NCBI GenBank assembly: GCA_016702745.1
Contig: JADJDJ010000001.1
Location: forward strand, 1,434,023 to 1,498,022
Reading direction: 5' to 3'
From: Chitinophagaceae bacterium
GTDB taxonomy: Bacteria; Bacteroidota; Bacteroidia; Chitinophagales; Chitinophagaceae
Length of the DNA stretch: 64,000 nucleotides
Shown: piece after piece, positions 26,945-36,463 of the stretch
Numbering within the stretch: the first letter of the stretch is position 1
Layout: every line of letters starts with the position of its first letter
Notes under the pieces: generated by a model
What the model saw: only the letters and a program-made list of their open reading frames with translations
Told to the model about the DNA's origin: nothing
Database searches by the model: none
Made by a program: the position numbers and the translations under genes

Positions 26945-28910
26945 CAGTAATTGATTTTGATATCTGCTATTTTAACGGGCAACCATACCTGCATTTCATT
27001 TTTACCACGATTTGCCCAGGTATAGTAAGGAATAGCAATGATTTTTTTCATTTCTGTTTTCAGCGAGAGTCCATCTGAGCCAACCGTTACAACCGGCACT
27101 TCGGCCGATAATGCTTTCACAATTTCATCCTGTACTTTGTGATCAATCACAGTAAACCGGGTGTTCTCCGGTACGATAATATTCCAGGCCTTGCCATTGT
27201 TATCGGCGCCTTCCACACAATATACCAGTGGTCCCCGTTGTATGGCAATTCGCCCGTAATCCTGTTTCAGTTCCGGTCTTGCTTTCATCATACTCACTCC
27301 TATACTCAGGTTGAGTTCAATTTTATCGCCCTTGTTCCATTTGCGGTTAATAACGATATAACCGTTTTCTTCCTGGTATATCACTTCTTTACCATTCAGC
27401 AATACGGTATATGCATGAAGCCCCATTGAACTTCCTTTGTATAAATTACCTGGAGAATTGAATTTGGAATAAGCCCATTGCGGGATTCGCATTTTAACAG
27501 CAAAAACGGCTGGCTTTACCGGATCAACCTGTAACGAAACCGCCCCCTCCCATGGATAATTGGTTTCCATTTTAATTCCAACTTCCCCGTTTGTAAGCGG
27601 GATGCTGGTATTACTTCCAACATATAAGTTTATAAAGATGGCATCTGTTGACTTCGCATAGATATAATCACCAAGTGATGCAATCAACCGGGCGATATTG
27701 GCCGGACAACAAGCCGTTCCAAACCATTCCCTCCGCTGGTGCTGACCGCGGGAAGCTAATGGGTTGCCATAAAAGAAACGATCTCCGCTTAAACTCAAAC
27801 CATCCAATGCTCCATTGTATAAACTTCTTTCCAGTACATCCATGTACTCTGCATTTCCGCTCATGGCATTCATCCGCTGGTTCCAGAAAACCATTCCCAC
27901 GCTGGCACAGGTTTCGCAATAAGCATGTTCATTGGGAAGATCATAATCAACAGAGAATCCTTCATTACTGCCCGCCGATCCGATGCCTCCGGTGATATAC
28001 ATGTTCCGGTACACCACATCTTCCCATACTGTACGCATGGCTTTTACATAGCCTTCATCCCCCGTTTGAGCAGCCACATCCGCAGCGCCCGTGTACATGT
28101 ACATGGCACGCACGGCATGGCCGGTAATTTCTTTTTGTTCTTTCACCGGTAAAACATCCTGTGCATAGGCGGTATCTTTCCAGTCGGTCCAGGTATATCC
28201 TTTTGCCAGCCTTTTTCCCCGCTCACTCAGGAGCCAGTCGGCCATATTAAGGTACTTTTCATTCTTTGTGGTTTTGTACAATTTTACGAGGGCCAGTTCC
28301 AGTTCCTGGTGACCGGTTACCCAATGTTTTTTACCCGGTCCAAAGAGTGCATCAAAATGATCGGCCCATTTAATACATACATCCAGGAGTTTTCTTTTGC
28401 CGGTGGCATTAAAATAGGCCACGCCGGCTTCGATCATATGACCGGCGTTGTAATCTTCATGCATACTCATATCAGTGTAACGGTCCTGCAGGCCTTTTAA
28501 AGTATACCAGGTATTGAGATAACCATCGGTTTGCTGAGCTGCTGCGATTTTATCAATCCACTCATCACATTTCTTTTCCATTTCCGCACTTGGATGGGTC
28601 TTGAGCGAATAAGCCATCGCTTCCAGTGCCTTGAATACATCACTGTCATCATAAAAAATACCCTCATGCTGCTCCCCTTTTGCCCGGGCTACTCTTTCAA
28701 AATTCTTGATCCGTGGAGTGGCTACTTCTGTCTGGTAGATACAGGCAGATAAGGTTTTGGTAGCTACTTTATCAATTTTGGGTTTCCAGAACTGATCGGT
28801 AATATTTACTTTGGAAAAACTGACAAACTCCAGTTTTTGAAGCGTACTTTGGGATTGTCCTCCCAGTGCTGCCATGATACCCGCAGCCAGGCTGTACAAT
28901 GATTTTTCAT
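26944..28910 (-). CDS. GH127-type beta-L-arabinofuranosidase-like glycoside hydrolase (first copy; apparent frameshift in signal peptide)
   Basis: About 655 residues. Core family blocks: ITDQFWKPKIDKVATKTLSAC, DDSDVFKALEAMAYSL, NAGHMIEAGVAYF, YITGGIGSAGSNEGF and RGPLVYCVEGADN. The zinc/nucleophile site is CETCASVGM (E-x-C) plus ACCPANIARL (Cys pair), as in Bifidobacterium HypBA1, which hydrolyses terminal beta-L-arabinofuranose of hydroxyproline-linked oligosaccharides. The clean frame begins only at a TTG (28899). An ATG at 28910-28908 followed by a five-A run gives MKKSLYSLAAGIMAALGG, a proper signal peptide, if one A is added, so I set the start there. It lies 9 bases after the MBL gene. 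Confidence 0.88.
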
Positions 28911-28919
28911 CTGGACTTT

Positions 28920-29894
28920 TTATAATGCAATGATCATTCCTTCCTCTGCCACCCCAAAACCTGCTTTTTTCACTTGCTCTTTTTCAGCAGATTTCATTTT
29001 CAGCAAAGGATTGGTATGATTGAAATGAATGAATAAAATTTTAGCTTTCTCTTCCGAAGGTAAGGATGAAAAACGTTGCATGCTTTCTGCTACAAACGGA
29101 TGAGGGATTTCACTCATATTCCTGCCAGGTAATTCTCCGTCCTGGTAAAAAGTGCCGTCAATCAATGCTATATCCACTTCCCGGATCAAGCGGCTGATAT
29201 CCCGGTCCCATTTTTCCCATTTATCAATATCCGGAATAAATAAAACTTTTTTCTTTTTGCCCTCAATAATAAAACCCACGGTTTCAGAAAATTCATCGCG
29301 ATGCGGTACCCGAATGGGGCGGATGCTTAAAGTGCGGCCAATCAATTGTGAACTATCCGCTGTCAATTGCTGCAGGCGGATATTTCCCAAACTGACCAGT
29401 TGGCTCCAGGGGCCGTTGTTCCTGATAAAGGAATCCATCCGGGGCATTACATACACGGGGATATTGCTGGCACCCATTGCTTCGCGGCCGAGTTGCATCA
29501 GGCCAGCATAATGACCGATATGAGCATGTGATATAAAAATACCCGCAGGCAATTGGCTCCGGTTGCTGTCGATGTACTGTTGAACCTTGTTCAGTTGTCC
29601 TCCGATATCCGGACTGGCTTCAAACAACCAGTATTCCTGACTTTGGCGATCCACCAGGGCCAGGCTGGTGATCAGTTTTTTTGAAGTATTGCCTTTATAA
29701 AAATCAGCACAACATGTTTTTTGACAACCGGCCTGCGGATAACCTGCATCCTGAGCGATGCCGAGGATATTAATGAATTGATCTGGAACTGTGTTTGTAC
29801 TATTCTCTTTATCTTTTTCAGAAGATGACCGACAGGAAAACAATATCCCTGTTAAAAACAGGGCGATTGCTAAAGGTTGAAAACTGATCTGCAT
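28920..29894 (-). CDS. PqqB-like metallo-beta-lactamase-fold lipoprotein
   Basis: 324 residues; signal peptide with lipobox LFSC, then a Ser/Glu/Lys linker. The sequence ILGIAQDAGYPQAGCQKTCC is typical of PqqB-like MBL-fold proteins, including the Cys cluster. The metal motif reads SHAHIGHYAGL: HxHxxH is kept but the catalytic Asp of HxHxDH is Gly, as in PqqB relatives, so hydrolase activity is uncertain. Other blocks: IPDIDKWEKW, DIALIDGTFY and FIHFNHTNPLL. True PQQ-synthesis partners are absent. It lies 4 bases after the Gfo gene stop and 9 bases before the GH127 start, within one operon; its role there is unknown. Confidence 0.8.
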   Translation of the reverse strand: MQISFQPLAIALFLTGILFSCRSSSEKDKENSTNTVPDQFINILGIAQDAGYPQAGCQKTCCADFYKGNTSKKLITSLALVDRQSQEYWLFEASPDIGGQLNKVQQYIDSNRSQLPAGIFISHAHIGHYAGLMQLGREAMGASNIPVYVMPRMDSFIRNNGPWSQLVSLGNIRLQQLTADSSQLIGRTLSIRPIRVPHRDEFSETVGFIIEGKKKKVLFIPDIDKWEKWDRDISRLIREVDIALIDGTFYQDGELPGRNMSEIPHPFVAESMQRFSSLPSEEKAKILFIHFNHTNPLLKMKSAEKEQVKKAGFGVAEEGMIIAL

Positions 29895-29898
29895 CTTT

Positions 29899-31233
29899 TT
29901 ATCCGATCACCGGTAATTTGTAGCCGTTATTATAGGAAGCAGTCAGGTATTTTTTATTGATGGCTTCGTCCGTGAATCTTCCTTTTTGCAGATCCCAGTC
30001 CAGTTTTTTTCCGGACCGGAAAGCAATATTTCCCATTTGACTGAGTACGGCGATATGGGAGGCTTCTTCGATCGGGCAAGCCAGTTCCTGCATTTTCCGG
30101 GAACGAACCACACTAACAAAATTCTCCATATGTTTATCCAGGCCATTATCCGATTGCTTTCTTCTTTCTACTTTGGCCTTCTTATCACTCTTGGGCTCTT
30201 CCATTACTTCCCAGCCACTGCGGTCGAGGGCCAGGGTGCCATGTTCACCGATATAGGCAATACCATGGCTGGTTTTATTCATGCCACCCTCGATCCCGAT
30301 GGTATGTTCCCATTGTAAATTGAAGTCGTTGAACTGGTAAAGGGCTGTCATGGTATCCGGTGTTTCCTGAGGCGAAGAGGGATCAGCAAAATTGCCACCC
30401 ATGGCACTGATGGATTTGGGCACCGTAGCATTCATACCGATTAAAGCATAATCCAGCAGGTGTACACCCCAATCAGTCATCAGTCCTCCGGCATAATCCC
30501 AGAACCAGCGGAAAGTAAAATGGAAGCGATTGGCATTGAAGGGCCTTGACTTGGCGGGACCCAGCCAGCGTTTGTAATCCACTCCGGCAGGTACCGCAGT
30601 GTCAGCAATCACCGGAATCGGTTTTTTCCATCCCACATAACACCATACCCTCACGGCACGGATCCTACCGAGTTGCCCCGTACCTATATAATCCACTGCA
30701 TCTTTAAAATGTTGCTGACTGCGTTGCCATTGTCCGGCCTGTACCACCCGGTTGTATTTTTTCTGAGCGGCCATCATGACCCGGCATTCCGTTATAGAAT
30801 TGCCAACCGGCTTTTCCACATAGATATCTTTACCTGCCTGGCAGGCATCTACCATTTGCAGACAATGCCAGTGATCAGGTGTACCTATGATCACAATATC
30901 TACATCTTTATTATCCAGTAAAGCGCGATGATCATTGTAGCGTTTGACTTTTGTCGCATCCACTTTCATCCCGGCTAATTCAGTCATTCTCTTATCAAGT
31001 ACATTATTATCAATATCACAAAGGGCCACCAGGTTAATACCTGGCACTTTGAGGATGGCTTTGAGATCGCTCCATCCCATCCCGTTGATCCCGATCACTC
31101 CTACATTCAATTGGTCGGATGGTGAGATCCTGTTTTTGAAAATGGCGAATACATCATTTGCAAATGAACTAGCCAGCATAGAGCCGGCTGTAAGCATTGA
31201 AGCCTGGTGGAGGAATTTTTTGCGGGATGCCAT
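29899..31233 (-). CDS. Gfo/Idh/MocA-family NAD(P)-dependent oxidoreductase with Tat-like leader
   Basis: 444 residues. The Rossmann domain starts NVGVIGINGMGWSDLKAI; the cofactor/substrate motif appears as YVEKPVGNSITEC, and TDWGVHLLDYALIGM lies in the C-terminal sheet domain. The leader MASRKKFLHQASMLTAGSMLASSF has the pattern of Bacteroidota Tat signals but with Arg-Lys in place of the twin Arg, so export is likely but not certain. Secreted members act on sugars or glycosides. First gene of a tightly spaced operon (4 bases to the next gene) with two GH127 enzymes, so an oxidised sugar or arabinoside substrate is a reasonable guess. Confidence 0.85.
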   Translation of the reverse strand: MASRKKFLHQASMLTAGSMLASSFANDVFAIFKNRISPSDQLNVGVIGINGMGWSDLKAILKVPGINLVALCDIDNNVLDKRMTELAGMKVDATKVKRYNDHRALLDNKDVDIVIIGTPDHWHCLQMVDACQAGKDIYVEKPVGNSITECRVMMAAQKKYNRVVQAGQWQRSQQHFKDAVDYIGTGQLGRIRAVRVWCYVGWKKPIPVIADTAVPAGVDYKRWLGPAKSRPFNANRFHFTFRWFWDYAGGLMTDWGVHLLDYALIGMNATVPKSISAMGGNFADPSSPQETPDTMTALYQFNDFNLQWEHTIGIEGGMNKTSHGIAYIGEHGTLALDRSGWEVMEEPKSDKKAKVERRKQSDNGLDKHMENFVSVVRSRKMQELACPIEEASHIAVLSQMGNIAFRSGKKLDWDLQKGRFTDEAINKKYLTASYNNGYKLPVIG

Positions 31234-31329
31234 GAGTTATATTTGAGCCTTTAAGTTACAAATAGAAAGAGAAAAAAAGCATATAAAAATATAGGGTAGT
31301 TTCTGGTCTGTGAATTCAGGTACAACTGT

Positions 31330-32709
31330 TTATTGTACCTTCTTCCCAGGCATTTCCTGACCGTTTTGGATCAACAGCAACCCTGTTACCTCTTTTTTCT
31401 CATTCCTTACAAAACGGATTTGGGCTTTTACCACTTTCAGGAAAAACAAGTCATCCTTTTCAGAAAAGATTTCCGCCCTGCTCTGGCCGGTCGCCTGTGC
31501 ATAGATCCGGCCATTTTCAAGGAAAATGCTGATAAAAAAATCAGGTGTCAGCTCATACTTCCCAATATATTGTTTCAGTATACTTTCTTCAACCTTAGCT
31601 TCCTGTCTGGCGATAGTTTTGATCCCATACAGGATATTCCTGAGTTCATCCATATCAATATTAAACTGATCATGATTACTCAGAATAATGATGGTTTTCC
31701 GGTGATCAAGATGCTTTTCAATTAAGGTATTATACCCTGGCCAGCCTCCGGTATGAAAGGCCACTCTTCCGGCCGGTTCCATGCGGCGTAACATCCATCC
31801 AAATCCATATCCATGTTTGATGTTCCGGTTATCTGCACCACTGGTCAGCACTTCCGTTCTAACTGATTCTGAAATCAACAGGTTTTGATCAATGGCCCTG
31901 GACCACTTCAATAAGTCGCCGGTGGTGGAGTTTACGGTTCCATCTCCACAAATACCATCCAGTTTGGTTATAAACTCCTTTAACTCCGGGTGATCATCAG
32001 GCAGAATATACTTTTTAGTGGCAGTGTCATATACATGCCCCAACGCATAGTTTTCAATTGATCTTTTCTCATATCTGCGCCGGTACACTTCTGTGTTTTT
32101 CATCCCTAATGGAGTGAAAATATTTTTTTGCAAAAAATCAGAAAAACTGATGCCTGATGCTTTTTCTATGATACTGGCCAGTAAAACATAACCTGTATTA
32201 CTGTATTCCCATTTTGCTCCCGGAGCAAATAAAATCGCAGGTTTGTGCCGGGCCAGGATGGCAATCATTTCTTTGTTGGTGGCAATGGATCCCGCAGGGG
32301 TATGTTCCAGCACCAGGTTCATATAATCCGGCAAGCCGGATGTATGCTGCAGCAGTTGCCGGATACTGATATTGCTGTAAGGTAATTCCGGAAAAAAATG
32401 GCGGAGGCTGTCTTCATATTTCAATTTCCCCTGCTCTTTCAGCAAAACACGTCCCATGGCTGTAAACTGCTTAGAATCAGAAGCCAGTTCAAATACAGAC
32501 TGATCATTCAGTTTTCTGTTTGTTGCATGATCGGCGTTCCCATAACTCTGTTGCCAGATTACGGTATCACCTGAGGCAATCAGGACATTGCCCTGAAACA
32601 GCCCCACGCCTGTATACCGTCTGAAGTAATCTTCCAATAGTTTTGAAATATCCTGTGACATACAACTATTACTAACAATAATTCCAATGACGAGTAAATA
32701 TTTTCTCAT
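31330..32709 (-). CDS. secreted serine hydrolase, class C beta-lactamase-related
   Basis: 459 residues with a signal peptide (KYLLVIGIIVSNSCMSQ; Cys16 could also be a lipobox). It has the AmpC/DD-peptidase-type active site: nucleophile Ser in FELASDSKQFTAMG (SxxK), the Tyr motif in WEYSNTGYVLLASIIEKASG (YxN) and HTGGWPGYN in place of KTG. A C-terminal lipocalin-like segment (GKYELTPDFFISIFLENGRIYAQATGQ) is usual for these Bacteroidota proteins. Substrate unknown: peptide, ester or beta-lactam are all possible. It lies 54 bases after the 4-hydroxyproline epimerase gene, same strand. Confidence 0.88.
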   Translation of the reverse strand: MRKYLLVIGIIVSNSCMSQDISKLLEDYFRRYTGVGLFQGNVLIASGDTVIWQQSYGNADHATNRKLNDQSVFELASDSKQFTAMGRVLLKEQGKLKYEDSLRHFFPELPYSNISIRQLLQHTSGLPDYMNLVLEHTPAGSIATNKEMIAILARHKPAILFAPGAKWEYSNTGYVLLASIIEKASGISFSDFLQKNIFTPLGMKNTEVYRRRYEKRSIENYALGHVYDTATKKYILPDDHPELKEFITKLDGICGDGTVNSTTGDLLKWSRAIDQNLLISESVRTEVLTSGADNRNIKHGYGFGWMLRRMEPAGRVAFHTGGWPGYNTLIEKHLDHRKTIIILSNHDQFNIDMDELRNILYGIKTIARQEAKVEESILKQYIGKYELTPDFFISIFLENGRIYAQATGQSRAEIFSEKDDLFFLKVVKAQIRFVRNEKKEVTGLLLIQNGQEMPGKKVQ

Positions 32710-32763
32710 GATATCGATTTAAATCAAAACTTATATCGTTACCCAAAATACGGGTCTTTGTTA

Positions 32764-33774
32764 CTATAAAACCTGAAACCCATGGGCATAAGGATCATCT
32801 TCCGGATCAATCCAAATGGTATTATAACCGAATATCCGGGCCCAGCCTTCCACGCTGGGTCGAATAGCCGGTTTTCCATGTACCAGTAGTTCTTCTTCAA
32901 TTCTACCGGTGAACTTACTGCCGATAATACTTTCATGAATAAACTCCTCCCCTTTCTTCAATAATCCCTTTGTGTACCATTGAGCCATTCTTGCCGAAGT
33001 ACCGGTTCCGCAAGGGCTTCGGTCAATGGCTTTATCACCATAAAAAACGGCATTCCGGGCTGTTGATCGGGGATCTAGCACGGAACCTGTCCAAAGGATA
33101 TGACTGCATCCATTGATGGTTGGATCATCGGGGTGGACAAATTCATACCGGTTATTAATATCTTTTCTTACTGCCCGGGCCCAGGCAATCAGCTTATCGG
33201 CCGGATAATATTCCAACCCTTTGAAATTTTCCTGCACATCCACAATGGCATAGAAATTACCGCCATAGGATACATCAATTATCAGTTCGCCCAGTTCAGG
33301 GCATTCAGCAATCAATTCGCTTGAATGAAGAAATGCCGGTACATTGGTCAGTTTAACGCTCTCTACTTTCGGCCGGTTTCCATCCGCCAGCTTGTATTCA
33401 ATCTGAACTAAGCCTGCAGGTGCTTCCATTCGTATATAACCTGGTCGCTTGGGTTTGATAAGGCCCTCTTCAATTGCGATGGTAATGGTGCCGATGGTGC
33501 CATGGCCGCACATCGGCAGACAGCCGCTGGTTTCGATAAATAGTACGGCTACATCATTGGCAGGATCATGCGGCGGATACAGGATGCTCCCGCTCATCAT
33601 ATCATGCCCACGGGGTTCAAACATCAATCCGGTACGGATCCAGTCATACTCCTGCAGGACATGTTGCCGTTTCTCACTCATACTGGCACCTTCCAGGTCA
33701 GGACCACCTTCTTTCACCAGTCTGACCGGGTTACCACAGGTATGGGCATCGATACAATGGAAGACATGTTTCAT
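32764..33774 (-). CDS. 4-hydroxyproline 2-epimerase (proline racemase family)
   Basis: Interconverts trans-4-hydroxy-L-proline and cis-4-hydroxy-D-proline, the first step of hydroxyproline degradation. The ATG at 33774 (MKHVFHCIDAHTCGNPVRLV) fits the family start better than 33822; 336 residues. The two-base mechanism needs two thiols: Cys89 in LPMCGHGTIG and Cys255 in DRSPCGTGTSA are both present, which separates it from the Ser/Thr-containing dehydratase branch. The other three pathway enzymes occur at 20789, 42254 and 43754. Proline racemase activity cannot be excluded, but HTCGNP and the gene context favour hydroxyproline. Confidence 0.9.
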   Translation of the reverse strand: MKHVFHCIDAHTCGNPVRLVKEGGPDLEGASMSEKRQHVLQEYDWIRTGLMFEPRGHDMMSGSILYPPHDPANDVAVLFIETSGCLPMCGHGTIGTITIAIEEGLIKPKRPGYIRMEAPAGLVQIEYKLADGNRPKVESVKLTNVPAFLHSSELIAECPELGELIIDVSYGGNFYAIVDVQENFKGLEYYPADKLIAWARAVRKDINNRYEFVHPDDPTINGCSHILWTGSVLDPRSTARNAVFYGDKAIDRSPCGTGTSARMAQWYTKGLLKKGEEFIHESIIGSKFTGRIEEELLVHGKPAIRPSVEGWARIFGYNTIWIDPEDDPYAHGFQVL

Positions 33775-34108
33775 GATGGCATGAAGATAAGAAAGTGGTG
33801 GTTTGGAAGTGATCTGGAGCATATAAATATATTCACTGCAGAGAAAGGAGAACGCGGAGTAAACGCAGAGGAATTAACACATAATTTTATTTAAGCTGAT
33901 ACTCTGCGAATCCTCTATATACTCTTGTTCACTGTCCATAGGACCCTGCGGGCGGTGAAAATTTAAACTGGTTTTTAAACCTCCCCTCAACTCATCCATC
34001 CCTTCCCCCATTTCATACAAAGCCTGCTTCCCGGGAACTTATTTCAATCCCATTTTTACACCTGTAAATGAAAAACAAACAAAACCATTAACCATTCAAC
34101 CTTTCTTT
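33775..34108. other. intergenic region with interspersed CTCTGCG/CGCAGAG repeat
   Basis: 334 bases without a gene. From 33831 to about 33935 there are copies of a short motif in both orientations (ttcactgcagagaa, aacgcggagtaaacgcagagg, then actctgcgaatcctc ... ttcactg), which resembles the CGCAGAGAACGC repeats I remember from Bacteroidota intergenic regions. Nothing else is recognisable up to 34108. Confidence 0.5.
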
Positions 34109-34945
34109 ATGAAATTCAGAAACTCCCCTTTTATTCGTTTCAGCTTTTTGGGGCTTGCATCATCCCTCATTATCCTTCACCAAATTACCAGCGCCTATTC
34201 CAACAAAATAGCCGAAACTATCTGGCAGCAACTGGGATTGAGTCAGCAACAGGGTACCGATCAGATCCGCCATAGTTTTGCAACCGGATACTCCAATTTT
34301 TACGGAGCCCGGAATGCTAAAAATATTGCCCTCGGAAACCGGACAGCAGTTGCCAAAAATCTTTTCCTTTTCACTAAGACCTATATCAGCAGTGCCGAAT
34401 TCAAAAATTACTATGCCAAAGAAAGGACGGCTTCCAGACCCATGGAACCAAGCCCCGCCAAAAGCAAGGAAGATATCCGCCGGGATCTGATTGCAGACAC
34501 GGAAAAAAATATACGGGACGCTGAAAAAGCAATGGCTAATATGAGCGCAGATCTCAAAAAAGCAATGTTACCTGCTGTAGCGGATGCTAAAAAACAACTG
34601 GAAGAATATAAAAAACCCGATAATAAAATTGTAGAGATCCATTTCCAGGGCGAACAGAGCCGATATAAAATGGATGCGGAGAAATATGAAAAGGACCTGC
34701 TCTTCTGGCAAAATAATTACCCCGAAGATATTCGTCAACTGATTAAAAACAGGCTTGAAAAATACCTATCCCTGGCGGCAACGGTTGACTTTGAGGCAGA
34801 GCTGATTCTTAAAAACGGAAAAAAGAAATTTGCGAACCCGGTCTATGAGTCCAAACACAGCGACTGGAAAACGATTTTCAGGGCGGGCAAAGATGTGTAT
34901 CAAACCGTAAAACCTTTGGCAGAGGAATGGCTCCGTATGCTTTGA
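34109..34945 (+). CDS. hypothetical exported protein with helical middle region
   Basis: 278 residues, not recognised. The N-terminus (FSFLGLASSLIILHQITSAYS) is a signal peptide or single membrane anchor. A short N-terminal helical region (ETIWQQLGLSQQQGTDQI) is followed by a charged, probably coiled-coil stretch (about 115-185: KSKEDIRRDLIADTEKNI...ADAKKQLEEYKK). The C-terminal half has FEAELILKNGKKKFANPVYESK and ends in AEEWLRML. A terminator-like hairpin follows (34973-35003), so it is probably transcribed alone. Confidence 0.75.
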   Translation: MKFRNSPFIRFSFLGLASSLIILHQITSAYSNKIAETIWQQLGLSQQQGTDQIRHSFATGYSNFYGARNAKNIALGNRTAVAKNLFLFTKTYISSAEFKNYYAKERTASRPMEPSPAKSKEDIRRDLIADTEKNIRDAEKAMANMSADLKKAMLPAVADAKKQLEEYKKPDNKIVEIHFQGEQSRYKMDAEKYEKDLLFWQNNYPEDIRQLIKNRLEKYLSLAATVDFEAELILKNGKKKFANPVYESKHSDWKTIFRAGKDVYQTVKPLAEEWLRML

Positions 34946-34972
34946 CCATGTTTTTACATTATAATATAAACT

Positions 34973-35003
34973 CCGGGGGAATCGCAGGACCTCCGGTGTT
35001 TTT
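34973..35003 (+). terminator. probable intrinsic terminator after the gene at 34109
   Basis: CCGGGGG (34973-34979) pairs with CCTCCGG (34990-34996) with one G-U pair across a 10-base loop, followed by TGTTTTTG. Confidence 0.55.
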
Positions 35004-35079
35004 GTAAATACTTTTCTGACCGGGATATATACTGTTCAATACAGGAATATTTGTAAATTAGCCTCCTTATTGCCTGCAT

Positions 35080-36378
35080 ATGGAAGCTTACGGTCATATA
35101 CTGCTTTTTGCCATGCCTGCCTTCCTGGCCCTGGTGCTATTTGAAAAATGGTGGGGCTGGAGAAAAGGTTTTGATACGGTCCGGACCATGGACATGATCA
35201 GTTCCCTGAGCAGCGGGGTTACCAATGTAACCAAGGATGTACTCGGGCTCGCTATTGCCATTGGGATTTATCCTTTTTTGGTAAAATACCTGGCTATTAC
35301 CAGTATCGAGAATACGCTGATCGTTTATATCCTCACTTTTATCATTATTGATTTCAATGGATACTGGATCCACCGATGGAGCCATCATGTGAACCTGTTC
35401 TGGAACCTGCATGTGATCCACCACAGCAGTGAAGAATTCAACCTGGCCTGTGCACTGCGGCAGAGTATCTCTTCTTTTTTCAATTTGTTTACTGTATTGC
35501 TTTTACCGGCAGCTGTTCTCGGAATTCCTGAACAAGTCATTGCAGTGGTCGGACCGATCCAGTTGTTTGCCCAGTTCTGGTACCATACCCGGCATATTAA
35601 CCGGATGGGATTCCTTGAAAAAATTATTGTAACACCCTCCCACCACCGGGTGCACCATGCCGTCAACAAGGAATACATGGACAAAAACCTGTCGCAGATT
35701 TTTATTATCTGGGATAAACTGTTTGGCACTTTCCAGGAAGAACTGAAAGAAGTTCCGCCAGTATACGGCATTACAAGGCCCGCCCGTACCTGGAATCCGA
35801 TCCGGATTAATTTTCAGCATCTCTGGTTAATGATTAAAGATGCCTGGCGAACTAATAACTGGAAAGACAAATTCACCCTTTGGTTCAAACCAACAGGTTA
35901 CAGGCCTGCAGATGTGGCTACACAATATCCCGTCAATAAAATCGAGGACGTTTATCATTTTGAAAAATATGATACCAGGACCAGTCCCCTGTTCACTGCC
36001 TGGTGCTGGTTTCAGTTAATCATGGTCCTGCTCTTCGTGAGTTACCTTTTTGGCCAGATTGCCTTTATCAACCAGTTGGATGCCTCTTATATCTACTGGT
36101 ATGGCGCTTTTGTTTTCCTTACAGTATATGCGCTTACAGATCTGATGGATGGAAACAAATATGCTTTTGTTTGGGAGGTTTTAAGAAGCGGGCTTGGGTT
36201 GTATTTTCTTTATGAACAGGGCGATTGGTTTGGGCTTCAGGAATGGTCAGGCATAGACAGTCTGAAATTTATACTGGTCGGTTATTTTGTGTTGTCACTG
36301 TTTTCAACACTGCTCTTAACACTTAAATCACCTGCGATACCAGTATTGGGAGTAGAAGGAAAAAAGTCAAACCAATGA
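35080..36378 (+). CDS. sterol desaturase / fatty acid hydroxylase family membrane protein
   Basis: 432-residue integral membrane di-iron protein. The eight-His pattern of the superfamily is complete: HRWSHH (about 98-103), HVIHH (about 111-115), HTRH further on and HHRVHH. At least six hydrophobic segments are visible, with three extra helices after the catalytic core (VLLFVSYLFGQIAF; WYGAFVFLTVYALTDL; FILVGYFVLSLFSTLLL), matching the long alkylglycerol-monooxygenase-like variant found in Bacteroidota. It presumably hydroxylates or cleaves a lipid; the substrate is unknown. Starts at 35080 (MEAYGHILL). Confidence 0.88.
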   Translation: MEAYGHILLFAMPAFLALVLFEKWWGWRKGFDTVRTMDMISSLSSGVTNVTKDVLGLAIAIGIYPFLVKYLAITSIENTLIVYILTFIIIDFNGYWIHRWSHHVNLFWNLHVIHHSSEEFNLACALRQSISSFFNLFTVLLLPAAVLGIPEQVIAVVGPIQLFAQFWYHTRHINRMGFLEKIIVTPSHHRVHHAVNKEYMDKNLSQIFIIWDKLFGTFQEELKEVPPVYGITRPARTWNPIRINFQHLWLMIKDAWRTNNWKDKFTLWFKPTGYRPADVATQYPVNKIEDVYHFEKYDTRTSPLFTAWCWFQLIMVLLFVSYLFGQIAFINQLDASYIYWYGAFVFLTVYALTDLMDGNKYAFVWEVLRSGLGLYFLYEQGDWFGLQEWSGIDSLKFILVGYFVLSLFSTLLLTLKSPAIPVLGVEGKKSNQ

Positions 36379-36463
36379 TTTTCTGATATAATATCGGGTT
36401 TACAAATCAAACTTAAACCATGTATCAGCCTTCTGCTGATATGTACAGATAATTCAGCCAAAA

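Noticed and set aside
28920..29894. PQQ biosynthesis gene pqqB
   Set aside because: It is a lipoprotein inside a glycoside-hydrolase operon, and no pqqA, C, D or E is present.
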